Assembly: GCA_904501855.1 (NCBI GenBank)
Contig: CAJGCI010000032.1
Span: 1 to 14,437, forward strand
Length of the DNA stretch: 14,437 nucleotides
Source: Oscillospiraceae bacterium
GTDB taxonomy: Bacteria; Bacillota; Clostridia; Oscillospirales; Oscillospiraceae
Direction: 5' to 3'
The notes below the pieces were generated by a model. That model saw nothing but the letters and a program-made list of their open reading frames with translations. It searched no databases and was not told the origin of the DNA. This document shows positions 8,046 through 14,437 of this stretch, in pieces. The first letter of the stretch is position 1, and each line of letters starts with the position of its first letter. Made by a program: the position numbers and the translations under genes.

Positions 8046-8057
8046 CGGAGGCAAAGT

Positions 8058-9311
8058 GTGAAGAAACTCTATTCTTTTTTTAAATCCATGCGATTTGGCC
8101 TGATTCTGCTGGTTCTTATCGCCGTATGCTCCGTAATCGGATCGATCATCCCGCAGGACAAAGAGATCTCCTGGTACGTGCAAAACTATCAGGATCTTCA
8201 TGGTGTGATTCTTCTTTGCAAGGCCCACCGCATTTTCCAAAGCTGGTATTTTATCGTTCTGCTGGCTTTGTTGAGTCTGAACCTGCTTCTGTGTACCGTC
8301 ACCCGGCTTCGTACGCTTCTTTCCACCCGATCGGGTCCGGATCCGGTCGCTTATTCCCCGGATGAGGTTCATCTGTCCGAAGCCGGCATGTCCATGCTGC
8401 ATGAACACTTGATAAGGATGCGCTGCAGGGAAAGCCGATACGGTAATTCCGTGATCTATCGGAAGAACAGCTTCGGGCGATACGGAACATTTATTACACA
8501 TCTGTCCATACTTCTGACCGTCATCTTTGGTGCGGCGGCACTGTACCTGCCCACCACCATCGACCAGACCTGTGTTCCGGGAGAGTCCATTACAATGGAG
8601 GACGGAACGGAGATTGCCGTAGACTCGTTCCATATTGAAAATGAGTACGGAGATCTGGATTATGCCAGCAAGGTCACCGTCACACTCCCGAACGGAAAGC
8701 AGAGCGATCTGACGGAAGTAAGTGTGAATCACCCCCTGTCCTTCGGCGAATACAAGATCTATCAGCAGACCTATGGAACTGCAGGCTCTGTCACAGTCCG
8801 TAATACGGATACGGACGGTGTGGATACTCTGACTCTGACCGATCAGTGTTTCCTTTCCATCGACGGAAACAACGGCATGTGGTATGAGGCCATCTATCCG
8901 GGCTACATCCAAGAGGAAGATGAAACAATCACCCTGATCACTTCTACCACCGGCCGATATGAAGACCCCGTATATCAGGTTCTTCTTTCCTCGGACGGGG
9001 TCAACACTCCGGTCCTGGCCTTCCCAGGGGAGAAACTGACGGTCTACAACATGGAGTTCACCTTCAACGATCCGGTGGAGTATCCGGGGCTTCGCATCAA
9101 GCATACCCCGAAGCTGATCAACGCACTTCTAATTGCCGTGTTTGTTCTGATGATCATCGGCTTATATATCACGTTCTTCCTGCAGCCGGTCCTCGTAAAA
9201 GTGGATGATACGGGGTATGCAGTAGGCGGACCGAAACCTGATGGCATGCGGATCGAGCTTCAAACATTATTGGAAAACGAACAAGTACAGGAGGAAAATG
9301 ACGAATGTTAA
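8058..9311 (+). CDS. resB: System II cytochrome c maturation protein ResB (Ccs1)
   Basis: ResB and CcsA together form the System II heme lyase, which carries heme across the membrane and attaches it to CXXCH motifs of exported apocytochromes. The protein is 417 residues from the GTG at 8058, which has GGAGG six bases upstream. The ATG at 8004 is rejected because its extra 18 codons run through the terminator hairpin. Membrane segments lie at about 12-31, 62-82 and 145-164, the last with TFITHLS holding a conserved His148 typical of ResB. A large external beta-rich domain (about 168-350) follows, then a final membrane segment at about 352-378. The start MKKLYSFFKSMRFGLILL and SVIGSIIPQ are typical of the family. 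It overlaps ccsA by 7 bases, so the two are translationally linked. ResA and CcdA partners are not in the window. Confidence 0.9.
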   Translation: MKKLYSFFKSMRFGLILLVLIAVCSVIGSIIPQDKEISWYVQNYQDLHGVILLCKAHRIFQSWYFIVLLALLSLNLLLCTVTRLRTLLSTRSGPDPVAYSPDEVHLSEAGMSMLHEHLIRMRCRESRYGNSVIYRKNSFGRYGTFITHLSILLTVIFGAAALYLPTTIDQTCVPGESITMEDGTEIAVDSFHIENEYGDLDYASKVTVTLPNGKQSDLTEVSVNHPLSFGEYKIYQQTYGTAGSVTVRNTDTDGVDTLTLTDQCFLSIDGNNGMWYEAIYPGYIQEEDETITLITSTTGRYEDPVYQVLLSSDGVNTPVLAFPGEKLTVYNMEFTFNDPVEYPGLRIKHTPKLINALLIAVFVLMIIGLYITFFLQPVLVKVDDTGYAVGGPKPDGMRIELQTLLENEQVQEENDEC

Positions 9312-10096
9312 ATATCGTATTCTTCAGCGCACTGGTCCTATATTTTCTGTGTTCCGTATGTCAGTTTATCGCATCGGCGCTCAAGAAAGAAAAGTTCGGA
9401 ACGATCGCTTTTGCGGTATTCCTGATTGCATTCCTGCTTCATACCGGATACCTAATTGCCCGCGGAATCATTGCGAAACGGCTCCCCATGTCCAACCAGT
9501 TTGAATTCGCGACTACCTTTGCATGGGGCATCTCTCTGCTTCTCATCATCCTCCGCAAGAAGTATGATGCGCAATGGATTACTGTAGTGGCCATGCCTGC
9601 TGCTGCCCTGATCCTTTCCTACGCAGCTCTGCAGCCCATGGAGATTAAGGAACTGATGCCGGCTCTGCGGAGCGTGTGGTTCGGGTTCCACATCGGATCC
9701 GCCGCCATCGCATACTCCGCTTTCATCATTGCCGGCGGAGCGTCTCTCCGCTATCTGCTGCTGGCAAGAAAGAACGCACCGGACAGCGCTGCAAAGCTTA
9801 ATCAGATGGATTATATGTCTTACCGCCTTATCGCATTGGGATTCCTGTTCTTAACGATCACAATCCTTGTGGGCGCCATCTGGGCCGAACAGGCATGGTC
9901 TTCCTTCTGGACCTGGGATCCGAAAGAGGTCTGGGCATTGATCACCTGGATCGTTTACGCTGTGTACCTGCATCTTCATCTGAGAAAGAAGAATCAGAAA
10001 ACGCTGGCATGGTTTGCAATCATTGCCGTCCCCGTCGTACTGTTCACCTTTGTGGGTGTCAACAGTCTGATGCCTGGAATGCATTCCTACGGCTGA
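9305..10096 (+). CDS. ccsA: System II heme handling and attachment protein CcsA (WWD domain)
   Basis: This 263-residue membrane protein presents heme to apocytochrome c on the outer face together with ResB. The tryptophan-rich WWD domain is at residues 193-215: WAEQAWSSFW, then TWDPKEVWALITW. The conserved SNQFEF (63-68) and the histidines that usually ligate heme are present: His46 in LLHTGYL, His129 in FHIGSA and His260 in MPGMHSYG. About eight membrane segments can be seen. The length suits the shorter bacterial CcsA/ResC type (about 260-300). The ATG at 9305 lies inside the end of resB, with AGGAGG at 9289-9294. An ATG at 9298 has a different frame and leads only to a short ORF. As it follows an NrfA with a CXXCK heme site, this pair presumably attaches that unusual heme as well as the four CXXCH ones. 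No NrfEFG-type lyase is visible. Confidence 0.93.
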   Translation: MLNIVFFSALVLYFLCSVCQFIASALKKEKFGTIAFAVFLIAFLLHTGYLIARGIIAKRLPMSNQFEFATTFAWGISLLLIILRKKYDAQWITVVAMPAAALILSYAALQPMEIKELMPALRSVWFGFHIGSAAIAYSAFIIAGGASLRYLLLARKNAPDSAAKLNQMDYMSYRLIALGFLFLTITILVGAIWAEQAWSSFWTWDPKEVWALITWIVYAVYLHLHLRKKNQKTLAWFAIIAVPVVLFTFVGVNSLMPGMHSYG

Positions 10097-10119
10097 TTGC
10101 CTGAAAATATGATAAAATG

Positions 10120-10163
10120 GATACTGCAGACAGGAGTTTTCTCTCACTGCAGTATCAATTTTT
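10120..10163 (+). terminator. Hairpin with T-run after ccsA, probable terminator
   Basis: GATACTGCAG (10120-10129) pairs perfectly with CTGCAGTATC (10147-10156), and a small GAG-TTTT-CTC hairpin sits in the loop. TTTTT follows at 10159-10163, two bases after the stem. It fits the end of the nrfA-resB-ccsA unit, though it lies only 13 bases before the protease start. An alternative is a 5' stabilising hairpin of the protease message: TTGCCT (10097-10102), 17 bases, GATACT (10120-10125) could be a weak promoter just ahead. Confidence 0.65.
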
Positions 10164-10176
10164 ATAAGGAGGGCTC

Positions 10177-11163
10177 ATGGCAATGAAAAAAACCGTATGC
10201 ATTGCGTTGTCGGTACTGCTGATACTTTTTCTGGCGGTTCATTCCTTTGCGTCCTCCACTTTCTTTTCCCCGGCGCCGGTCCTTTCCCGCACACTGCGAT
10301 TTGATCTGTTTTCCTTTCTCCAGTGGGACATGCGGATGATCCGGATGCCCTCGATATGGGATTCCGGTCTCACGGGACACGGTGTGCAGATCGGGATCAT
10401 CGATTCCGGGATCTCTGCAAAGAACCGGGATCTTGATACGGACCGGGTCCTTTCTGGAATTGATTTCGTATCCGGCGATGATGCACTAACCGACAGCAGC
10501 GGACATGGAACTTTCATCGCCGGTATCATCGGAGCGTCCCGCCACAACGGCTTTGGGATCTCCGGGATTGCACCGGATGCGACACTCGTGCCTATGAAGA
10601 CCTCCTCTCACAAGCGTTCTGAGATCCACCATGTGGCTGACGCCATACGAGCCTGTGTGGATGACTATCAGTGTTCTGTGATCAATCTCAGTTCCAGTTC
10701 CGAAGAGTCTTCTGAGATCCTGGCGGAGGCGATTCGATACGCCGATGAGAGAGGTGTCATCATTGTATGCCCTGTCGGAAATGACGGAAATGAAACTCTG
10801 AATTATCCTGCCGCTTATGAAGAGACCATCGGTGTGGGGGCGGTTGATTCCGATAAAATCATCAGCTCATTTTCCAACTGCAACGACAGTGTTTTCATCG
10901 TAGCTCCCGGCGAGGAGATTTTGAGCCTCGCCCGTTCCAGATACGGTATAGCATTCCGCAACGGAACTTCCTACGCGGCTCCCTTCGTCACCGGACTTGC
11001 AGCTCTCCTGAAGGAACGATATCCCCGGATGAACAGAAAAGATTTCTGTGAGATTCTTCGACAATCCTCTCTCGACCTCGGAGAAGAAGGCTATGATCCC
11101 CAGTACGGTTGGGGACTGATCCAGGCAGATGCTGCATTGCGTGCTGCCGACGACTATTTCTGA
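10177..11163 (+). CDS. Exported subtilisin-like (S8) serine protease
   Basis: This 328-residue protease of the subtilase family has a complete active site. Asp76 lies in IGIIDSGIS, His110 in SSGHGTFIAG, Ser265 in NGTSYAAPFVTG, and the oxyanion Asn202 in VGNDGNE. Residues ~4-25 are a signal peptide or membrane anchor (KKTVCIALSVLLILFLAVHS, with FASS as a possible cleavage site). Only ~40 residues separate it from the catalytic domain, too few for the usual I9 propeptide, so folding or activation must differ from classical subtilisins. AAGGAGGG lies at 10166-10173. The ATG at 10177 is four bases from the AGGAGG core and the ATG at 10183 (start MKKTVC) is ten, so either could be used. It runs in the same direction as the cytochrome genes but follows a terminator-like hairpin, and no functional link to them is evident. 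Its substrate is unknown. Confidence 0.93.
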   Translation: MAMKKTVCIALSVLLILFLAVHSFASSTFFSPAPVLSRTLRFDLFSFLQWDMRMIRMPSIWDSGLTGHGVQIGIIDSGISAKNRDLDTDRVLSGIDFVSGDDALTDSSGHGTFIAGIIGASRHNGFGISGIAPDATLVPMKTSSHKRSEIHHVADAIRACVDDYQCSVINLSSSSEESSEILAEAIRYADERGVIIVCPVGNDGNETLNYPAAYEETIGVGAVDSDKIISSFSNCNDSVFIVAPGEEILSLARSRYGIAFRNGTSYAAPFVTGLAALLKERYPRMNRKDFCEILRQSSLDLGEEGYDPQYGWGLIQADAALRAADDYF

Positions 11164-11200
11164 CCGGTATCGATATCTCTTATTCCCTTGAAAACAAACA

Positions 11201-11240
11201 AAAAAACAGGTCTTTCCGACACTGGAAAGGCCTGTTTTTT
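11201..11240. terminator. Bidirectional terminator between the protease gene and rnfB
   Basis: AAAAAACAGG (11201-11210) pairs with CCTGTTTTTT (11231-11240). A T-G wobble is followed by CTTTCC (11212-11217) pairing with GGAAAG (11224-11229), around a six-base loop. The A-rich left arm and T-rich right arm give a U-run on both strands, so it ends the protease transcript from the left and the rnf operon from the right. Confidence 0.93.
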
Positions 11241-11253
11241 TTGATATTGGGAA

Positions 11254-12099
11254 TTATGCTTCCTTTTTCTCTTCGACGACCGGTCTGGGACGAGGTGCAC
11301 CAAACTGCCACTTGATAATGCTTCTCGGGCAGACGGTTGCGCACTTGCCGCATCCGATACATCTGCTGTAGTCGATGTGAGCCAGATTGTTTTCAACCGT
11401 AATGGCCGGACCGTCTTTCAGCGGGCATTCACGCTGGCACTTCATACAGCCGATACAGCCGACGTCGCACTGTTTCATTACGACACCGCCCTTGTCCTGG
11501 CTGGAGCAAGTGGGAATGACCTTCTGTTTGTACGGGACCATCTCGATGATCTTCTTCGGGCAGACATCTGCGCAGGCTCCGCAGGCAACGCATTTTTCGC
11601 GATCAACGTGTGCCACACCATTTTCTACGCTCATTGCACCGAACTGGCAGGCTTCCACACAGGTACCGAGACCGACACATGCGAAACGGCAGTCTTTGCT
11701 GTCGCGTCCGCCAAACAGCATTGCTGCCTGGCAGGTCTTGGGACCGCTGTAGTTGAAACGAGGCTGAGCAACATCGTTGGAGCCGGAGCAGGTCACGTGT
11801 GCGACCATTTTGTCAGTTGCGTCCGCAGAAACGCCCATGATCTCACCGATCTTTGCTGCTGCTTCCGGACCGGCAACCACACACTTGTTGGTGGGTGCAC
11901 CGCCGACAACTGCAGCTGCATATCCGTCACAGCCGGGGAATCCGCAGCCGCCGCAGTTTGCGCCGGCCAGGCACTCGCGGACCTGTTCCAGACGGGGATC
12001 CTGATCCACGTGGAAAATCTTAGAAGCAAGGCCGAGGACGGCACCAAACAGTGCACCCAGCAGGCCGAGGACAACTATTGCAAAAATAATCGTAGTCAT
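11254..12099 (-). CDS. rnfB: Rnf complex subunit RnfB (iron-sulfur protein)
   Basis: RnfB receives electrons from reduced ferredoxin and passes them into the Rnf ion pump (ferredoxin:NAD+ oxidoreductase). The 281-residue protein has an N-terminal membrane helix (about 3-24), then the Fe-S domain with C43, C49, C52 and C57 (ANCGGCGFPGCDGY). Several ferredoxin-like cysteine groups follow: C136/140/146/150, C169/172/175/179, C210/214/217/220/224 and C246/249/252/256. This suggests about five [4Fe-4S] clusters, in line with the cluster-rich clostridial RnfB rather than the smaller proteobacterial form. It ends in a charged Pro/Glu/Lys tail. It is the last gene of the operon, 15 bp after rnfA with AAGGAGGG before the ATG, and is followed 13 bp later by the terminator. 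The domain call is firm; the cluster count is inferred from cysteine spacing. Confidence 0.96.
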   Translation of the reverse strand: MTTIIFAIVVLGLLGALFGAVLGLASKIFHVDQDPRLEQVRECLAGANCGGCGFPGCDGYAAAVVGGAPTNKCVVAGPEAAAKIGEIMGVSADATDKMVAHVTCSGSNDVAQPRFNYSGPKTCQAAMLFGGRDSKDCRFACVGLGTCVEACQFGAMSVENGVAHVDREKCVACGACADVCPKKIIEMVPYKQKVIPTCSSQDKGGVVMKQCDVGCIGCMKCQRECPLKDGPAITVENNLAHIDYSRCIGCGKCATVCPRSIIKWQFGAPRPRPVVEEKKEA

Positions 12100-12114
12100 A
12101 TCGCAGTGCCCTCC

Positions 12115-12699
12115 TTAAAAGATCTTCATGCCGCTGAAGCCCATGAATGCCAGGGACAGAAGTCCACCGGTGACCAGAGCAATGGCGAAGCCTTCGAAGG
12201 CCTTCGGATAGTCGGCGAATTCGATTTTCTCACGTACGGATGCCAGCAGGCAGATAGCTACCAGGAATCCGATACCGCCGGTGATACCATAAACCACGGA
12301 CTCGATGAAGTTGTAGTTATTCTGAGTGTTCAGAAGCACAACACCGAGAACAGCACAGTTGGTGGTGATCAGCGGCAGATAGATGCCAAGTGCAGAATAC
12401 AGAGAGGGAACTGATTTTTTCAGGAACATCTCAATAAACTGAACCAAGCTTGCAATAACAAGGATGTATGCGACGGTCTGCATGAAGCCGAGATCGAGCG
12501 GCATAAGGATCCACTCGTTGATCATCCAGCACAGTGCGGATGCAAGGCCCATGACGAAGATAACCGCCAGACCCATACCAGCAGCGGTGTCCATCTTGTT
12601 GGAACAGCCGAGGAACGGGCAGATGCCAAGGAACTGAGAGAAGATAAAGTTGTTGATCAGGATGGCACCTAATGAAATAGAAAGTAAACTAGTTAACAT
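12115..12699 (-). CDS. rnfA: Rnf complex membrane subunit RnfA
   Basis: RnfA is an integral membrane subunit of the Rnf ion pump. The 194-residue protein is full length for the family and shows six hydrophobic segments. Cys27 (LGICPFLG) and Cys115 (TTNCAVLG) are the conserved half-membrane cysteines. Together with the pair in RnfE they hold the [2Fe-2S] cluster inside the membrane in known Rnf and Nqr structures. The start ATG overlaps the rnfE stop by one base (TAATG), and GGAGGG lies six bases upstream. It lies between rnfE and rnfB in the order usual for clostridia. Identification is secure from the NNFIFSQFLGICPFLG segment and operon position. Confidence 0.96.
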   Translation of the reverse strand: MLTSLLSISLGAILINNFIFSQFLGICPFLGCSNKMDTAAGMGLAVIFVMGLASALCWMINEWILMPLDLGFMQTVAYILVIASLVQFIEMFLKKSVPSLYSALGIYLPLITTNCAVLGVVLLNTQNNYNFIESVVYGITGGIGFLVAICLLASVREKIEFADYPKAFEGFAIALVTGGLLSLAFMGFSGMKIF

Positions 12700-13376
12700 T
12701 ATTTACCCTCCTTTTCTGCTCTCTCCCGAGCTTCTTTTTTCTCTTCCGATTTTCTTAACGCATAGTTCATTGCGGCAAGAATACAGCCAAGAGTAATGAA
12801 GCCGCCGACCGGAAGGGTCAGGATGCTGGCACCGTACTCATGCGGGAAGATCTGAACTCCGTTGCCGGTTCCGATAACACCGTTGATGGTGTTGATCAGG
12901 CCGCCGCCGAAGCTTCCCTTGCCAAGGAGCTCACGGATCAGGCACATCACGAAAAGGACTGCCGTGTATCCAAGTCCCTGGAAAATACCATCACGGAAGG
13001 CCAGGCCTACCGGATTTTTCTGGCAGAACGCCTCGGCACGTCCGATGATGATGCAGTTAACAACGATCAGCGGAATAAACACGCCCAGGGATTCACTCAA
13101 CGCCGGAATGTACGCCTGCAGAACCAGGTCTACGATGGTAACGAAACCGGCAATGACAACGACGAAGATCGCCAGACGGATCTCGTTCGGAATAATTTTA
13201 CGGATGGCGGAGATAACCACGTTGCAGCAGGTCAGGATAATCAGAACGGAGAGACCCATGCCGATACCGTTGAACATGCTGGTGGTGATGGCCATCGTGG
13301 CACACATACCAATCTGCTGAACAAGAACGGGGTTATTGGTAATCAGGCCTTCTTTAAATTGTTGTTTTGCAGTCAT
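12699..13376 (-). CDS. rnfE: Rnf complex membrane subunit RnfE
   Basis: RnfE is the RnfA/NqrD-related membrane partner in the ion pump. The 225-residue protein has six membrane segments. Cys25 (QIGMCATMA) and Cys108 (VVNCIIIGRAEAF) correspond to the inverted-topology cysteines that complete the intramembrane [2Fe-2S] site with RnfA. The NPVLVQQIGMC start and IPLIVVNCIIIGRAEAF are strongly diagnostic. The C-terminal tail is charged (RKSEEKKEARERAEKEGK) and probably cytoplasmic. The gene starts 15 bp after rnfG, with AAAGGAGGG upstream, and its stop overlaps the rnfA start by one base. Confidence 0.96.
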   Translation of the reverse strand: MTAKQQFKEGLITNNPVLVQQIGMCATMAITTSMFNGIGMGLSVLIILTCCNVVISAIRKIIPNEIRLAIFVVVIAGFVTIVDLVLQAYIPALSESLGVFIPLIVVNCIIIGRAEAFCQKNPVGLAFRDGIFQGLGYTAVLFVMCLIRELLGKGSFGGGLINTINGVIGTGNGVQIFPHEYGASILTLPVGGFITLGCILAAMNYALRKSEEKKEARERAEKEGK

Positions 13377-13391
13377 TATTCAAGCCCTCCT

Positions 13392-13958
13392 TTAACCCAG
13401 CAAACTCGTGACATACATGACATAACGAGCCTCGTTCGTGCAGGCACGGGAAGTGATAGTCGCACCGGCGATGGCTGCAATGGAGCCGCCGTCTTTGGCA
13501 AGATACGCCGTATCAAGGGTCGTACCTGCCAGGTTGTCACGCCATGCGCCTTCCTGCGTCTCGGATGCCAGAGCACCCAGACCGGCAGTTTCAGAGCTCT
13601 TGGTCACGTAGATTCCGGTACAGGAATTGTCCGCACCCACACCGACGACCATGGTGATCATACCCTGGGCGCCGGAGAAGTAAGTCTCGGCAACATAACC
13701 GGCAGGAGCACCGGTCTCATCCGTTGCCTTTACGAGCTTGGTAATGGTTCCGTTGTTTTCATAGTCAGTCAGCTCTTCGTAATTAGCTGCTTCCAGAACG
13801 TTCGCATAAGCGGTAGCCGTCTTCTCGGCTGCCAGTTCTGCGATGCGGTCTTTCGTCACATGATTGACCAGGCCAAGGATCAGTGCCACGACAGCGGCTG
13901 CTGCCAGAAGGACCAGAGCCAGTTTCACAATGCTAGGAGATGCGGTTTTCTTTTCCAT
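13392..13958 (-). CDS. rnfG: Rnf complex flavin subunit RnfG
   Basis: RnfG is the extracytoplasmic FMN-bearing subunit of Rnf, anchored by one N-terminal helix (about 11-32). The 188-residue protein carries an FMN_bind domain with SSETAGLGALA (121-131, the usual ETPGLG element). Its flavinylation site is GAT (165-167) followed by ITSRA, so Thr167 is the expected phosphoester-linked FMN acceptor. Around it the sequence reads AAIAGAT rather than the canonical DxxSGAT, so both the leading Asp and the Ser are replaced by Ala. The gene overlaps the rnfD stop by one base (TAATG) and has GAAGGAGGG upstream. Attachment of FMN needs an ApbE transferase, not seen in this window. The family call is secure; occupancy of the FMN site is inferred. 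Confidence 0.95.
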   Translation of the reverse strand: MEKKTASPSIVKLALVLLAAAAVVALILGLVNHVTKDRIAELAAEKTATAYANVLEAANYEELTDYENNGTITKLVKATDETGAPAGYVAETYFSGAQGMITMVVGVGADNSCTGIYVTKSSETAGLGALASETQEGAWRDNLAGTTLDTAYLAKDGGSIAAIAGATITSRACTNEARYVMYVTSLLG

Positions 13959-14437
13959 TATGCACCCTCCTTCAAAGACTTCTTCGCAGCTTTCTCAGCC
14001 GCTTTTGCGGTAGCGATGTCTTCTCTTGTCTCACCGAACTGACGGCGCGGGGTCTTATCCAGAGCCCATGCGCAGGCATTCATGATGAGGATCGCGAAAG
14101 AAACACCTTCGGGGAATCCGCCGAAGTAACGGATCAGGACGGTCAAAGCACCGCAGCCGATACCGTAGATAATTCTTCCTCTGGAGCTTACCGGGCAGGT
14201 CGCATAGTCGGTTGCCATGAAGATAGCACCCAGGAACAGGCCGCCGGTCAGAAGGTTGCAGAGCATCCAATCCACATGAGTGTATCCCTCATGTCCGAAA
14301 ATCAGAGTCAGAAGAGCTACGCTTCCGATGAAGGAAACGGGAACATGCCATGTGATGACCTTACGGCAGAGCAGGTAGATGCCGCCGACGAGAAGTGCGA
14401 TGGTGCTGACTTCTCCGATGCATCCCGGCATGATGCC
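13958..14437 (-). CDS. rnfD: Rnf complex membrane subunit RnfD (5' end beyond the window)
   Basis: Only the C-terminal 159 residues lie in the window. The frame stays open to the right edge, and the Met at 14431 is inside the conserved GIMPGCIGEVS loop, so it is not the start. RnfD is the membrane subunit related to NqrB that carries a second covalent FMN; its GAT-type site should lie just upstream, outside the window. The visible part has about four membrane segments and the family stretch FMATDYATCPVSSRGRIIYG, then VLIRYFGGFPEGVSFAILIMN. The Ala/Lys-rich tail is hydrophilic. rnfC and the operon promoter are expected further right. The stop overlaps the rnfG start by one base. Confidence 0.93.
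   Translation of the reverse strand, partial: GIMPGCIGEVSTIALLVGGIYLLCRKVITWHVPVSFIGSVALLTLIFGHEGYTHVDWMLCNLLTGGLFLGAIFMATDYATCPVSSRGRIIYGIGCGALTVLIRYFGGFPEGVSFAILIMNACAWALDKTPRRQFGETREDIATAKAAEKAAKKSLKEGA

Noticed and set aside
8004..8057. ATG at 8004 as the resB start
   Set aside because: The added 18 residues (MRYRPPCNTRRAIFRRQS) are encoded by the terminator hairpin itself. The GTG at 8058 has a GGAGG at ideal distance and gives the normal ResB N-terminus.
5928..9104. A 1058-codon open frame on the minus strand across the AraC gene, nrfA and resB
   Set aside because: The AraC, nrfA and resB frames all start at positions divisible by three, so the codon-aligned antisense frame stays open simply because the codons TTA, CTA and TCA are avoided. 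Its protein shows no domain and it runs across three well-identified genes.
11377..14042. Plus-strand open frames of 345 codons (11377-12414) and 400 codons (12840-14042) opposite the rnf genes
   Set aside because: They are antisense to the secure rnfB/A/E/G genes, are rich in His/Gln/Thr as expected of antisense translation, and have no recognisable motif.
1..14437. CRISPR arrays, tRNA or rRNA genes, insertion sequences or phage genes
   Set aside because: No regularly spaced repeats, RNA gene signatures, transposase or integrase motifs were seen. All long stretches are accounted for by ordinary genes.

Overview
The window looks like chromosomal DNA from an anaerobic Gram-positive bacterium, most likely a Bacillota (Clostridia-type) species. 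Supporting signs are the rnf genes in the clostridial D-G-E-A-B order, an S-layer-homology (SLH) wall protein, a glycoside-importer/GH3 pair, strong GGAGG ribosome-binding sites and long T-tailed intrinsic terminators. The species cannot be named from the sequence alone.

Region 1 (1-6257) is a glycoside-use locus. A GH3 beta-glycosidase (4839 to 2287, minus) and a GPH/MelB-type sugar:cation symporter (2271 to 901, minus) are 15 bp apart and form an operon. An SLH-domain exported protein (855 to beyond the left edge, minus) follows. An AraC-family regulator (5025-6257, plus) is divergent. The 185-bp gap between regulator and hydrolase holds two near-identical 16-bp direct repeats with a 20-bp period, next to the predicted -35 of the hydrolase promoter. 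This is the layout expected for direct AraC-type activation.

Region 2 (6258-10156, plus) is a cytochrome locus and the most interesting part of the window. Its first gene encodes a membrane-anchored protein in which an FMN_bind domain with a complete flavinylation motif (DNISGAT) is fused to a pentaheme NrfA-type ammonia-forming nitrite reductase. The NrfA part has the CWTCK active-site heme and the other diagnostic residues. No NrfH, NrfB or NrfCD electron donor is present. A strong hairpin terminator separates it from resB and ccsA, a System II cytochrome c maturation pair. The fusion suggests a flavin-fed nitrite reductase in which a covalent FMN takes the place of the usual quinol-oxidising cytochrome.

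Region 3 (10177-11163, plus) encodes a small secreted or anchored subtilisin-like protease with a complete catalytic triad.

Region 4 (11254-14437, minus) is the distal part of an rnf operon (rnfD partial, rnfG, rnfE, rnfA, rnfB). It encodes the ferredoxin:NAD+ oxidoreductase ion pump and ends at a bidirectional terminator shared with the protease gene. Rnf carries flavins on RnfG and RnfD, so both the fusion nitrite reductase and Rnf need an ApbE-type flavin transferase, which is not encoded here. Whether electrons pass between the two systems is only a hypothesis. There is no intergenic stretch longer than 300 bases.
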